This document shows positions 23,750 to 32,898 of a stretch of DNA of 64,000 nucleotides, in pieces (within the stretch, counting starts at the first letter, position 1; every line of letters starts with the position of its first letter). The notes beneath the pieces were generated by a model. It had not been told where the DNA came from and made no database searches. It saw nothing but the letters and a program-made list of their open reading frames with translations. Origin of the DNA: Sphingomonas rhizophila (GTDB taxonomy: Bacteria; Pseudomonadota; Alphaproteobacteria; Sphingomonadales; Sphingomonadaceae); the NCBI RefSeq assembly GCF_014396585.1, contig NZ_CP060717.1, forward strand, positions 186,001-250,000, read 5' to 3'. Both the position numbers and the translations under genes were made by a program.

Positions 23750-26306
23750 AATCGGTCGCGGCTAGTGCGTGGAGCCCGTCCACACGGATCCAGAAGTCGG
23801 CCTTGCCGTCGCCGTCGGTATCGCCCTGGACATAGGTGTTTCCGCTGATCTGCTGATAGCGGAGTTGCCCCGCGACATTGCTGAAGGCGGCGCTGCCGAC
23901 AAAGGTGAAGGCCTGGTCGAAGCCGACGTTGCTGTTGGCATCGACCAGCTCAAGCGAGATGCGGTCGCCCTGCGCATGGCTAAAGTCGTGGATGCGGTCG
24001 GCGGTGCCACTGCCCATCCCGGCGAAATCCAGATTCTCGAACGCGAACAGGTCGGCGCCAGCGCCGCCATAGAAACGGTCGAGACCCGACCCGCCGTAAA
24101 GATAGTCGGTCCCGTTTTCGCCGTAGAGGATATCGTTGCCGAGGCCGGCACGGATCGTGTCGGCACCATCCTTGCCGTACAACAGATTGTTGCCGCTGTT
24201 GCCGATCATCATGTTGTCGAGGGCGTTTCCGTAGCCGCGAAGGTCGGAGAAGCCGTCGAGGACCAATTGCTCGATATTCGGGCGAAGCTGGTGGTTGATC
24301 GAGGTGAAGACCGTATCGTAGCCCTCACCGAGATTCTCGTAGGCGTAGTCGGCAAGATCGCCGACGACGAAGGTGTCGTTGCCGATGCCGCCATACATCC
24401 GGTCGTATCCAGCACCGCCCGTCAACGTATCATTGCCGTCCGCACCGAGCAGGAAGTCATCCCCGCCGGCACCGTCAATGGTGTCGTTGCCTTCATAGCC
24501 ATAAAGCTTGTTGGCGACTGCGTTACCGACAATGAGGTTGTCGGAAGCATTTCCCTTACCGATCGCGGCAACGCCGGTTAGCGTCAGATCCTCGACCTCG
24601 GCACGCAGTTGGTGATCGATCGACGAGACCACCCGGTCACGCCCTTCGCCAGCAACTTCGTAGGCATAGTCGTCGGCATCGTTGACGAAATAGGTGTCGT
24701 CGCCTGCGCCGCCGTACATCCGGTCGTAACCCGTGCCACCGACCAGCGTGTCTTCGCCCTCACCCCCGAAGAGCCGATCGTCACCCGCGCCGCCCGTCAG
24801 TATGTCGCTGCTGTCCCCGCCATACATAAGGTCCGTACCCGCGCCGCCGTTCAAATAGTCGGAACCTTCACCTCCCTCTAGCTTATCATCACCCGCGCCA
24901 GCGAAAATCACATCGTCGCCATCAAGACCTTGAAGAGTTTCGGAAAGCGCTACGCCCAGAAGCGCGTTGGCGGCTACGTCCCCGACTAAAAGCGCGCCAG
25001 CCGGCTGCATCCAGCGAGCGATCCAGTCGGTCTCGATGACATTGTTAGGGTCATCCCACGAATTGACGCTGGCCCGCACGAAAATGTCAGTGCGGCCGTC
25101 TTCGTCAAAGTCACCTGGAAGAAAGGCATAGTCACTATTGGTGAACAGGAAGTCTGCCGGAAGGGCGACGTAGTGACCGGAACCGTCGTTGAGGAAGAAC
25201 CGGGTCGCATCGCCTGTCTGGAGGATTAGATCCAAGGCACCGTCGCCGTTCATGTCGGCAAGGTGCATGAACCGATGGTTGGACACTCCCGCTGTGGAGG
25301 GAAGCCGCTCAGCCGTCTCATCGTTGAAGGCACCGTCGCCGTTGTTGATCAGCACTTGCACCGCATAACTTGCGTAAAGATCGGCACTGAGGATGAAGAG
25401 ATCGAGATAACCGTCGCCATTCATGTCGGTGGCCATCATGTCGAGAGTGGACGCGCGGCTGGGAGCGAAAATTGGAGCAGGAAGAATGCTTGCCGACGTC
25501 TCGACGAAATTGCCCGACCCGTCGTTAAATAAAAGCGTCGACGGCGCCATTTCGGTGCCGTTGAAAAACCACGATGGCCAAGTGCCCAGCAAAAGATCTG
25601 GGTCGCCGTCGTGATCGGCGTCAAACAGGAGACTTGAGGTGAAATTGCGACCACCAGTCTCGATTGTTGTGGGTAATCGCGTGTCGGAACGGGAGAATTG
25701 GCCAGTACCGTCATTAATCAGAAAATAGCTGCTTGTTCCATTGTAATCGCCAAAATCGTTTCCGAGGTTGCAGACATATATGTCCACGTCCCCGTCGGCA
25801 TCGACATCGGCGCTGGTCGTCCAATGTGGATATTGCGCATCGTTGGGCAAAGTTGCGCTAGCATCGGTGACACCGCCACTACCGTCCGAAAGCAGCAGTA
25901 AGCTACTCCTTGGTTGGGCACTGGAGGTTTCCCAAGTAACTGCGATGTAAATGTCGTCTACCCCGTCGCCATTGAAGTCTGCAACGGTCGACGAGGATGC
26001 CGCGTCTGCTAAAGGCGTTCCTGCGGGAAACAGGCTTGTTGTACTATCGATCAAGCCGCCTTGGCCATCACCCAGCAGGACGCGAATAGGAATGCCGGGA
26101 TCGTCCAACGCCGGGATGTAGGCATACGTAACAAGGACATCGAGGTGGCCGTCGCCGTTGATGTCGTAGACACTGATATCGTTCGGAAAAACGTTCCAAT
26201 ACTCCGGATGATCCGGATAGGTTTGGCTACGATTAAATGAAAACGTCGCATACGACCAATAGTCGGGAACGCCGACGAAACCTTCTTGCGCGGGCGTGGA
26301 CAGCAT
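23739..26306 (-). CDS. Large secreted FG-GAP/VCBS and RTX calcium-binding repeat protein
   Basis: 855 aa with no classical signal peptide. Residues about 40-430: repeated FG-GAP/VCBS units with Ca-binding DxNGDG(H/Y)LD motifs (YDINGDGHLDVLV, DFNGDGVDDIYI, DMNGDGYLDLFI), expected to fold as a beta-propeller. Residues about 440-760: RTX nonapeptides of the GGxGxDxxx type (GGAGDDRLFGGEGEDTLVGG), spaced by sections such as YDRMYGGAGDDTYFVND. The last 80 residues resemble the C-terminal secretion region of type I substrates (FSHAQGDRISLELVDANS). So probably exported by a type I system and Ca-stabilised; no T1SS genes are in the window. Possible roles are adhesion or surface display. Convergent with 23459. 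Confidence 0.88.
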   Translation of the reverse strand: MLSTPAQEGFVGVPDYWSYATFSFNRSQTYPDHPEYWNVFPNDISVYDINGDGHLDVLVTYAYIPALDDPGIPIRVLLGDGQGGLIDSTTSLFPAGTPLADAASSSTVADFNGDGVDDIYIAVTWETSSAQPRSSLLLLSDGSGGVTDASATLPNDAQYPHWTTSADVDADGDVDIYVCNLGNDFGDYNGTSSYFLINDGTGQFSRSDTRLPTTIETGGRNFTSSLLFDADHDGDPDLLLGTWPSWFFNGTEMAPSTLLFNDGSGNFVETSASILPAPIFAPSRASTLDMMATDMNGDGYLDLFILSADLYASYAVQVLINNGDGAFNDETAERLPSTAGVSNHRFMHLADMNGDGALDLILQTGDATRFFLNDGSGHYVALPADFLFTNSDYAFLPGDFDEDGRTDIFVRASVNSWDDPNNVIETDWIARWMQPAGALLVGDVAANALLGVALSETLQGLDGDDVIFAGAGDDKLEGGEGSDYLNGGAGTDLMYGGDSSDILTGGAGDDRLFGGEGEDTLVGGTGYDRMYGGAGDDTYFVNDADDYAYEVAGEGRDRVVSSIDHQLRAEVEDLTLTGVAAIGKGNASDNLIVGNAVANKLYGYEGNDTIDGAGGDDFLLGADGNDTLTGGAGYDRMYGGIGNDTFVVGDLADYAYENLGEGYDTVFTSINHQLRPNIEQLVLDGFSDLRGYGNALDNMMIGNSGNNLLYGKDGADTIRAGLGNDILYGENGTDYLYGGSGLDRFYGGAGADLFAFENLDFAGMGSGTADRIHDFSHAQGDRISLELVDANSNVGFDQAFTFVGSAAFSNVAGQLRYQQISGNTYVQGDTDGDGKADFWIRVDGLHALAATDFIL

Positions 26307-26490
26307 TACACCCCCCAGGTAGATGGACAGTTACTTTACGTGAATTATGACAATTGCCAACGATTCGTTGATGTCGGCTAGCTTGCACTCTGCTCGAAAT
26401 TGGCCGGTGAGTCGCTACAAAGGGAGCAGACCAAATAATCCGATTTACCCCAGCTTCACCCCGATTTCGGAAGGCGGAGCTAGCGCGATG

Positions 26491-26642
26491 GCAATGTCAG
26501 ACAAAACGCACTTCTGAGTAAGGATCGCAGGGTAGGGGCGTTTCATGCCCCGCCCACGCAAACCCGCCAGACCGTTCCGCTACTTCAACAGTTCGCCCGA
26601 GATCATCCGCCTGGCGGTGATGCTGTACGTCAAATACCCGCT
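26491..26642 (+). mobile_element. IS6 left-end remnant A
   Basis: Starts with a diverged terminal repeat (AATGTCAGACAAAACGCACT) and carries the first 33 or so transposase codons (PRPRKPARPFRYFNSSPEII), then is cut by the left end of remnant B. Confidence 0.85.
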
Positions 26643-26736
26643 GGGGCTCTGTCAGACCAAGTGCACCTCTGAGTAAGGATCGCGGGGTAGGGACGTTTCA
26701 TGCCCCGTCCTCGCAAACCTGCCGGCCCTTCCGCTG
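26643..26736 (+). mobile_element. IS6 left-end remnant B
   Basis: GGGCTCTGTCAGACCAAG left terminal repeat and about 12 transposase codons, then cut by the left end of remnant C. Second of three stacked left ends. Confidence 0.85.
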
Positions 26737-27272
26737 GCCCTGTCAGACCAAATGCACCTCTAAGTAAGGATCGCGCGGTAGGGGCGTGCCATGCCTCGCC
26801 CCCGCAAACCTGCCAGCCCGTTCCGCTACTTCAACAGCTCGCCGGAGATCATCCGCCTGGCGGTGATGCTGTACGTCAAATATCCGCTAAGCCTTCGTAA
26901 CGTCGAAGACCTGCTGGCCGAGCGCGGGATCGATGTCAGCTACGAGACCTTGCGCCACTGGTGGAACAGGTTCGGGCCGATGTTCGCCGCCGACATTCGA
27001 CGGCAGCGGATCAGCGCGATGCGCGGCATGCGCCAGTGGCGCTGGCACCTCGACGAGATGTACGTGAAGGTGAACGGCGAGATGCGCTACCTGTGGCATG
27101 CCGTCGATCACGAGGGCGAGATCCTCGAGAGCTTCGTCACGAAGGAGCGGGACAAGGCGGCAGCGCTGAAATTCATGAAGAAGGCGCTCAAGCGCTACGG
27201 CTCACCGGAAGCGATCACCACCGATGGCCTTCGCTCCTACAAGGCAGCCATGACCGAAATCGGCAACCGGGA
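26737..27272 (+). mobile_element. IS6 remnant C, right end deleted
   Basis: Begins CCCTGTCAGACCAAATGCAC and matches the full IS until AACCGGGACA near 27272, where the homology stops; the last 75 or so codons and the right terminal repeat are absent. Confidence 0.85.
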
Positions 27273-27372
27273 CACAACGAGGGTTGTGCCGATGGGGTGG
27301 TATTCCGGCCTCGAAATCGATGAGATAGTTTCAACGCTGAACCGGGGGTCGAAATGGATCAGGCAAATCTAG
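26791..27372 (+). pseudogene. IS6-family transposase, C-terminally truncated
   Basis: The first 161 residues match the intact transposases (helix-turn-helix, two catalytic aspartates). After GNRD the frame continues into unrelated codons (TTRVVPMGWYSGLEIDEIV...) for about 32 residues and ends at a TAG inside repeat R25. The catalytic glutamate is missing, so it should be inactive. Confidence 0.88.
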
Positions 27373-27703
27373 CGTCGGCTCTTCACCCAAATCGGACGCT
27401 AGATCAACCGTCACGGTCTCCGACCAAACGTCTACCTGATCGTGTCGCCATCTCTACGCCCGGCGGAGAAGCGCGCAGAGAATATCGGGGATCCCAGCAG
27501 CTAGGCCAGCCGGAAAGCGCCATAACGCGAGGCGGGCGCTGGTGGACTTTGCCGATCAGAGTGGGGGCTGTGAGGCTCCACCAACAGGCAGGACCCGCGT
27601 TCCCAAGTAACCTTACGTTTGAGATGGTGTCCGGCCGATCGCCTTTAGCGTAGCGGTCATTCCAACCGGCAAATCCCCGGCCGGCTTCTGGCAGTCGACC
27701 TGA
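27273..27703. other. Intergenic stretch between IS remnant and MucR gene
   Basis: Holds repeat R25 and no convincing gene. A plus-strand frame (27354-27653) lacks motifs and a start signal. Probably a deletion junction left by IS6 activity. Confidence 0.4.
27368..27405 (-). repeat. Palindromic island repeat R25 (GATTTGGGTGG subtype, inverted)
   Basis: CTAGCGTCGGCTCTTCACCCAAATCGGACGCTAG; ends perfectly inverted apart from one base. It gives the TAG that ends the truncated transposase frame. Confidence 0.88.
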
Positions 27704-28144
27704 CTACCTCGCTGCCTTCTTGCTCTTTGCCCCTTTCCTTTCGGACTTCGACCTGCCTCCATCCTTGCCGAGTCCTGAGGCCTTCGCCAATTCGGCGCGC
27801 CGCGCCGAATAGTTAGGTGCTACCATGGGATAGGTCGATGGCAGTCCCCACTTGGCGCGATATTCGTCCGGCGATAAACCATAATGCCGTCTAAGGTGAG
27901 CCTTTAGAAGCTTCAGTCGCTTCCCATCTTCCAGGCATACAAGATAGTCAGGCTTGATTGACGCACGGATCGACACTGCCGGCTCTTGTTTTCCAGGCGC
28001 TCGTTCGCGCTGCTCAAGCCCAGCCAGCGCGGCGTGAACATTGGCAATCAGGGCCGGCAAGTCACTGTCGGACACCGTGTTGTGCGCCACGTGGGCCGTT
28101 ACAATATCGGCGGTGAGGCCAAGGAAGCGAGACGGATCCGGCAA
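27704..28144 (-). CDS. MucR/Ros-family transcriptional regulator
   Basis: 146 aa. Prokaryotic C2H2-type zinc finger: the segment DYLVCLEDGKRLKLLKAHLRRHYGLSPDEYRAKWGLP is the hallmark of MucR/Ros, with first ligand Cys, then His...His. N-terminal domain FLGLTADIVTAHVAHNTVS.SDLPALI matches the oligomerisation region. The tail is very basic (SKSERKGAKSKKAAR). The second Cys of the canonical C..C pair is replaced (CLEDG), as in many MucR proteins. Global regulators of surface polysaccharide and motility genes in alphaproteobacteria; the target here is unknown. Confidence 0.93.
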   Translation of the reverse strand: MPDPSRFLGLTADIVTAHVAHNTVSDSDLPALIANVHAALAGLEQRERAPGKQEPAVSIRASIKPDYLVCLEDGKRLKLLKAHLRRHYGLSPDEYRAKWGLPSTYPMVAPNYSARRAELAKASGLGKDGGRSKSERKGAKSKKAAR

Positions 28145-28307
28145 GGGAGTGCTCCAACGTTACCTGGCGGTCCAGCCGCGCACTGCGTTGATATGCAAAG
28201 AGCGCGCTGCCGCCAAGCACGTCGTTGTCCCTAAGAATGCGTGAGCATTCCCCAATGCGAAACTCGCCCGGGGATCGTCCCAGCGGGCCGGACGCGAAGG
28301 CGCGAGC

Positions 28308-28511
28308 CTAGGTGAGGCTAATCAGCTGTGTCTCGAGATGCCGGATACTTCGCGTTAAGCGCTGCACTTCTGCAGATGAAACGTCGTGGCCATTGCAGCG
28401 AAGAGTCATCTGGCCAGTGAGGAATAACTCGAGCGAGCGGCGGTCATTTTCTAGCTGTTCCTGGCACCATTCGAGATGCTGAGCTAATGAGGGGAAGGGT
28501 TCGTCTTGCAT
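28308..28511 (-). CDS. Small helical hypothetical protein
   Basis: 67 aa from ATG 28511 (MQDEPFPSLAQHLEWCQEQL), preceded by TTGAGG. Two helices, the second ending EVQRLTRSIRHLETQLISLT, look coiled-coil forming. No known family. It lies just downstream, on the same strand, of an IS6 left end. Confidence 0.5.
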   Translation of the reverse strand: MQDEPFPSLAQHLEWCQEQLENDRRSLELFLTGQMTLRCNGHDVSSAEVQRLTRSIRHLETQLISLT

Positions 28512-28578
28512 CCTCAAATGATCCCTCACTCAGAAACTGGCCCCAAGAGGGCGGTAAGTGCACCCTTGCACGACGTAT

Positions 28579-28601
28579 CCCCGCTTTCCACTCGTTTCCG
28601 C
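28579..28601 (-). repeat. Palindromic island repeat R26, cut by IS6
   Basis: CCCGCTTTCCACTCGTTTCCGC matches the outer module of the inverted long form (compare 35099). The rest is missing because IS6 copy 2 begins at 28602. Confidence 0.7.
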
Positions 28602-29440
28602 GGGCTCTGTCAGACCAAGTGCACCTCCGGGTAAGGATCGCAGGGTAGGGGGCGTGCCATGCCTCGCCCCCGCAAACCTGCCAGCCCGTTCCGCTACTTC
28701 AACAGCTCGCCGGAGATCATCCGCCTGGCGGTGATGCTGTACGTCAAATACCCGCTCAGCCTCAGGAACGTTGAAGACCTGCTGGCCGAGCGCGGCATCG
28801 ACGTCAGCTACGAAACCGTGCGCCACTGGTGGAATAGGTTCGGGCCGATGTTTGCCGCGGACATCCGCCGGCAGCGGATGAGTGCCATGCGCGGGATGCG
28901 TCAGTGGCGCTGGCACCTCGACGAGATGTACGTGAAGGTGAACGGCGAGATGCGCTACCTGTGGCGCGCCGTCGACCACGAGGGCGAGATCCTCGAGAGC
29001 TTCGTCACGAAGGAGCGGGACAAGGCGGCGGCGCTCAAATTCATGAAGAAGGCGCTCAAGCGCTACGGGTCACCGGAAGCGATCACGACCGATGGTCTGC
29101 GCTCCTACAAGGCCGCGATGACCGAGCTCGGCAACAGGGACAAACAGGAGGTCGGACGCTGGGCCAACAACCGCGTCGAGAACAGTCACCTGAGCTTCCG
29201 AAGACGCGAGCGATCGATGCTCCGCTTCCGACGAATGAAGACCTTGCAGAAGTTCGCATCTGTCCACGCCAACGTCCACAATCACTTCAATTCCGAACGT
29301 CACCTCGTCGATCGACAGACCTACAAGGCACTCCCCTCGGCCGCCCTGGCCGAGTGGCGGCAGCTTGCCGGCTAGACGTTCGCCTCAAAGACCCAACTGC
29401 GCGCAATCGGAGATTTGTGCGACTTAGTGTGACAGCACCC
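28602..29440 (+). mobile_element. IS6-family insertion sequence, copy 2 (complete)
   Basis: About 839 bp with left end GGGCTCTGTCAGACCAAG and right end GTGTGACAGCACCC. Flanks (GTTTCCGC and TCGTCAGC) give no 8-bp duplication. The right end lies 4 bases from the stop codon of the hybrid kinase gene, whose last residues may therefore be altered. Confidence 0.9.
28659..29375 (+). CDS. IS6-family transposase
   Basis: 238 aa, intact, differing from copy 1 at only a few residues (for example M for V after DIRRQR and P for R near the end). All three DDE residues are present. Confidence 0.95.
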   Translation: MPRPRKPASPFRYFNSSPEIIRLAVMLYVKYPLSLRNVEDLLAERGIDVSYETVRHWWNRFGPMFAADIRRQRMSAMRGMRQWRWHLDEMYVKVNGEMRYLWRAVDHEGEILESFVTKERDKAAALKFMKKALKRYGSPEAITTDGLRSYKAAMTELGNRDKQEVGRWANNRVENSHLSFRRRERSMLRFRRMKTLQKFASVHANVHNHFNSERHLVDRQTYKALPSAALAEWRQLAG

Positions 29441-29443
29441 TCG

Positions 29444-32400
29444 TCAGCTTTGTCGATGACACCGCGCGCCCAGAAGTCCAAGTGTCTCGCGAAGTTTCGC
29501 CCCATTGTACGGCTTTTCAATCACGGCGATGCAGCGATCGTCGACGAAGCGTAACTGCAGGTCTTTGACATTCTTCGGTTCGGCGGCGATGAGGACGGGC
29601 AGATCCGCGTGATGCCTGCGAACCTCGCCACTAAGCCACGTGGCATTCTTCTTTTCCGCAATGTCCGAGATGAAAACTGCGTCATACCGACCTTGGGCGG
29701 AGCGGATTTTGGACAAAGCTTCGGTGGCGTTCCCAGCCTCCTCAACGCCGTATCCCCGGCCGGCGAGAAGCTCCAATGTCAGTGAGCGGACAGTGGGCTC
29801 CTCTTCGACAACCAAGATCCTTCCCGTTCGCCCCGCGTCCAGGACATCGCGCATTTTCTGCGCAAGGGCGGCGTAGCTGAAAGGCTTAGCAATCATTTCG
29901 ACGCCGGGATCAAGCCGGCCACCGTGCACGATTGCGTTGCGGGTGTAACCCGAGGTGAACAGAACCTTCAAATCGGGCTGCAGCTTTCTTGCTTCGTCGG
30001 CCAATTCGCGGCCGGTCATGCCTGGCATCACCACATCCGTGAAAAGCAGATCGACCGGGCCATTCTGCCGTTCCAAAAGGCGGAGCGCCGACGAACCATC
30101 GTGGGCTTCCAAAACCTTATATCCGAGCTCGCGCAGGCACTCGACAGTATATGCGCGGACGTCGTCATCATCCTCTACGACAAGAATTATTTCTTCACTG
30201 GCGCTCGCCTCGAGTCCTTGGGTAACCGAGCTGCCATCCTCTGCGACGACCTCGCTCATCAACCTCGGCAAATAGATCTTGATGGTGGTTCCCTGGCTCT
30301 CCTCCGAATAGATTTTGATGTGTCCCCCGGACTGTTTGACGAAGCCGTACACCATCGAAAGACCGAGCCCGGTGCCCTTGCCTGGCTCCTTTGTAGTGTA
30401 GAACGGCTCGAAGACTCGCTCCTGAATGTGCTTGGGCATGCCCGTGCCGGTGTCGGTCACGCAAACAACCACGTACTGACCCGGCGCCACCTCAGCATGT
30501 TGCGCCGAATATTCTTCGTCGAGACGCGCGTTTGTAGTCTCGATGAGGAGCTCGCCACCCTTGGGCATGGCGTCGCGAGCGTTCACCGCGAGATTGAGAA
30601 TGGCGCTTTCAAGTTGATTTGGATCGGCTTCAACCCGCCAAAGCCCGGGCGACGTGACTATCTCGAGCTTTACGGTCTCTCCCAACGCACGATTGAGCAG
30701 GTCCGACATGCCTACCACGAGCTTGTCGACGTCGAGTGACTTTGGGGCGAGTGGCTGCCGGCGCGAGAAGGCAAGGAGGCGCTGAGTCAGCGATGCCGCT
30801 CGCTCGGCACCCTTCATTGCGTTGTCGAGCGCCCGCTGCGAACGGGGCTCTAGCGTGCCGCTGGCGGCTAGCGATCGCGTCGCCATGTCGATGTTGCCTG
30901 TCACAACCGTGAGCAGATTGTTAAAATCGTGGGCGATGCCGCCCGTGAGTTGACCCACCGCTTCCATTTTCTGCGCTTGCCGCAGCGCGGCGTTGGCATG
31001 CTCGAGTTCTCGCGTGCGCTCTTCAATCCGTTCCTCAAGCGTTTGGTTCGCGCGCTGCGCTGCCTGGAAGAGCCGGGCATTGTCGACCGCGATAGCTGCC
31101 TGACCGGCGAGGCCGACCATCAATTGCTCCGCCTCGCTAGTGAAGACGCCAGGCTCGGGGTGCCCAAAGAAGAGCCCGCCTATGACCTCGCCGGAGCGCG
31201 AAATGACTGGGACGGCAAGATAGCTTCGAACCGGCAAATGGTTTTCAGGCATGCCCTTATGGGGTGGGTTGTTTCCGTACCGCGGGTCGGACGTGATATC
31301 GTCCGATCGTACGACGCCCTCGCCCTTGAAGGTGGGCGCAAAGACTTGCGTAGCCCGGGGATGGCCAAATTGCTCGAAGTCGGCGCGGTCAGCACCCGAG
31401 AGCGTGTAAAGCGTTAACGCTTCGCCAGCATCCCCGACCACATTGTAGAAGAACGCCCCGAAAGCTGCTCCCGTCAGCTCTACTGCCGCATCCGTCACAA
31501 TCTGCACGACGCGCTCGGTGTCGAGTTCGGCTGCTACGGCAGCACCGGTTTTGTTCAATACTTCTAGTGCGTGACGCTGCTCTTCGAGTTCCTCCTCGGC
31601 GACCTTGGCCTCAGTGATATCCTCGACAATTTTCAGAAAGCGCGCTGAGCTTCCCTCCCCGCTGACCTTGGCCAGATTGCTTCGGATCCAGACAACTTGG
31701 CCGTCCGGTCGGACATAGCGCTTCTCGAATTTTATGCGCTCGCCATGCGGGGTATTCGCTGCTCTCTTAAGGGCGTCGCCGCTTAGTCCCACGTCGTCGC
31801 GATGTGTGAAAGCAAGGCAACTTTGGCCCGTTAGATCTTCGGCTGAAATGCCGACCAGACTGGCGTAGGCAGCGTTCGCCCCCTGAATATTCCAATCGGA
31901 ATCGATCTCCAGCATTCCAACGGCTGCGTTTTCAAAGACGGTTCGAAAGCGCTCTTCTCGTTCGCGGAGCTGCGTCTCGGCACGCAGTCGCTCGACCACT
32001 GAACGTGTCCGCTCGGCGACATCCCGAATGAGGTCCAGCTCCTCAGGCGACCACTCCCGCGACGTGGAATGATTGAGGTAGAGGAGCGCCACCAGTCCGC
32101 CACGCTCCCTCACCGGCATGTTCACAACGGACTGCGCACTGATGGCCTTCAGCGCGTCAGCGGTAGCAGCTGTTCGAGGATCCTTTTCAGCGTCCGAAAA
32201 GACAACCGTTTCTCCGCGTTTCAGGTCGTCGATATATGACCCATAGTCGCGAAATTGAAGTGTTCCGGCGAGTGACTTTATCCCCGGCGCGTTCCAGTCG
32301 CGCTCTATCGTTATTGTCTCGCGATCGGCATCGATCGTCCCGTAACCGGCACGGCTGACGTTCATCGCTTTGCCCAAAACTTCGGCAGCTGCGAACGCAA

Positions 32401-32503
32401 CGTCGGCGGGCTCGTCCAGGTCTCGGATCTGATCGTTAAGCGCTACCAGAGTGGAAAGTCGAAAAGCACTCCAGCTTGCGGGAGCTTGGTGTCTATTAAT
32501 CAA
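29444..32503 (-). CDS. Hybrid sensor histidine kinase with GAF-PAS-GAF input and two receiver domains
   Basis: 1019 aa from TTG 32503, chosen because GGGAGGA lies 5 bases upstream; the ORF extends 24 codons further without a better start. Domains: GAF about 15-175, PAS 185-300 (ending RFLKIVEDITEAK), GAF 315-475, short coiled coil, HisKA with phospho-acceptor His525 (GGIAHDFNNLL), HATPase about 625-750 (NLAVNARDAMP, DTGTGMP, GTGLGLSM), receiver 1 with Asp823 (LLFTDVVMPGMTG) and receiver 2 with Asp947 (AVFISDIAEKKN). No membrane segment, so it is cytoplasmic. The FNNLL-type H-box belongs to the HisKA group that often lacks a cognate adjacent regulator. The IS6 end sits at its 3' edge. Confidence 0.92.
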   Translation of the reverse strand: MINRHQAPASWSAFRLSTLVALNDQIRDLDEPADVAFAAAEVLGKAMNVSRAGYGTIDADRETITIERDWNAPGIKSLAGTLQFRDYGSYIDDLKRGETVVFSDAEKDPRTAATADALKAISAQSVVNMPVRERGGLVALLYLNHSTSREWSPEELDLIRDVAERTRSVVERLRAETQLREREERFRTVFENAAVGMLEIDSDWNIQGANAAYASLVGISAEDLTGQSCLAFTHRDDVGLSGDALKRAANTPHGERIKFEKRYVRPDGQVVWIRSNLAKVSGEGSSARFLKIVEDITEAKVAEEELEEQRHALEVLNKTGAAVAAELDTERVVQIVTDAAVELTGAAFGAFFYNVVGDAGEALTLYTLSGADRADFEQFGHPRATQVFAPTFKGEGVVRSDDITSDPRYGNNPPHKGMPENHLPVRSYLAVPVISRSGEVIGGLFFGHPEPGVFTSEAEQLMVGLAGQAAIAVDNARLFQAAQRANQTLEERIEERTRELEHANAALRQAQKMEAVGQLTGGIAHDFNNLLTVVTGNIDMATRSLAASGTLEPRSQRALDNAMKGAERAASLTQRLLAFSRRQPLAPKSLDVDKLVVGMSDLLNRALGETVKLEIVTSPGLWRVEADPNQLESAILNLAVNARDAMPKGGELLIETTNARLDEEYSAQHAEVAPGQYVVVCVTDTGTGMPKHIQERVFEPFYTTKEPGKGTGLGLSMVYGFVKQSGGHIKIYSEESQGTTIKIYLPRLMSEVVAEDGSSVTQGLEASASEEIILVVEDDDDVRAYTVECLRELGYKVLEAHDGSSALRLLERQNGPVDLLFTDVVMPGMTGRELADEARKLQPDLKVLFTSGYTRNAIVHGGRLDPGVEMIAKPFSYAALAQKMRDVLDAGRTGRILVVEEEPTVRSLTLELLAGRGYGVEEAGNATEALSKIRSAQGRYDAVFISDIAEKKNATWLSGEVRRHHADLPVLIAAEPKNVKDLQLRFVDDRCIAVIEKPYNGAKLRETLGLLGARCHRQS

Positions 32504-32898
32504 AATTTCCTCCCAACGCACACCGCAGGCCTTGTGTGACGGAGGGACCAAACCCCACCCCTCCGCGCCTAGCAAACAAGGCGCAGATGAGAATGTTCCT
32601 AGTGTGCATGCGATTGGATTTGCCGCGACAAGCGAGCTAGGGACGTCACCGACCGTTTCAAATTAACTGGGGCTAACATGCGGCCAGCTCCACGCTTGGA
32701 TCGCTACGACCACCCTTTGGTGGCAGTTTCAAAGCGACGGCGACGGATCCCGTGCATCCGTCGCCGCCGCCCCGCTTGGACGATCCTACGGACTAGGGGC
32801 GGAGCGTCGTGGATACGCGGGCATTTAACGGCTACCGGGCCCTCACTAACAATTTGTAACTGGCGGTCAGTAGCGAACTGTCCGGGACGTCGCGCTTC
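32504..32898. other. Intergenic region with a strong hairpin
   Basis: Contains the promoter region of the minus-strand kinase and a perfect 10-11-bp stem (GGCGACGGAT, loop CCCGTGC, ATCCGTCGCC) at 32738-32766. The hairpin is not followed by a T-run, so it is not a clear terminator. No gene is supportable. Confidence 0.4.

Noticed and set aside
27354-27653. Plus-strand gene after the IS remnant
   Set aside because: Starts inside the truncated transposase frame and repeat R25, and shows no recognisable domain.
10798-29440. Composite transposon bounded by IS6 copies 1 and 2
   Set aside because: Copies lie in direct orientation and could mobilise the segment, but no target duplications remain and intervening remnants suggest independent events.
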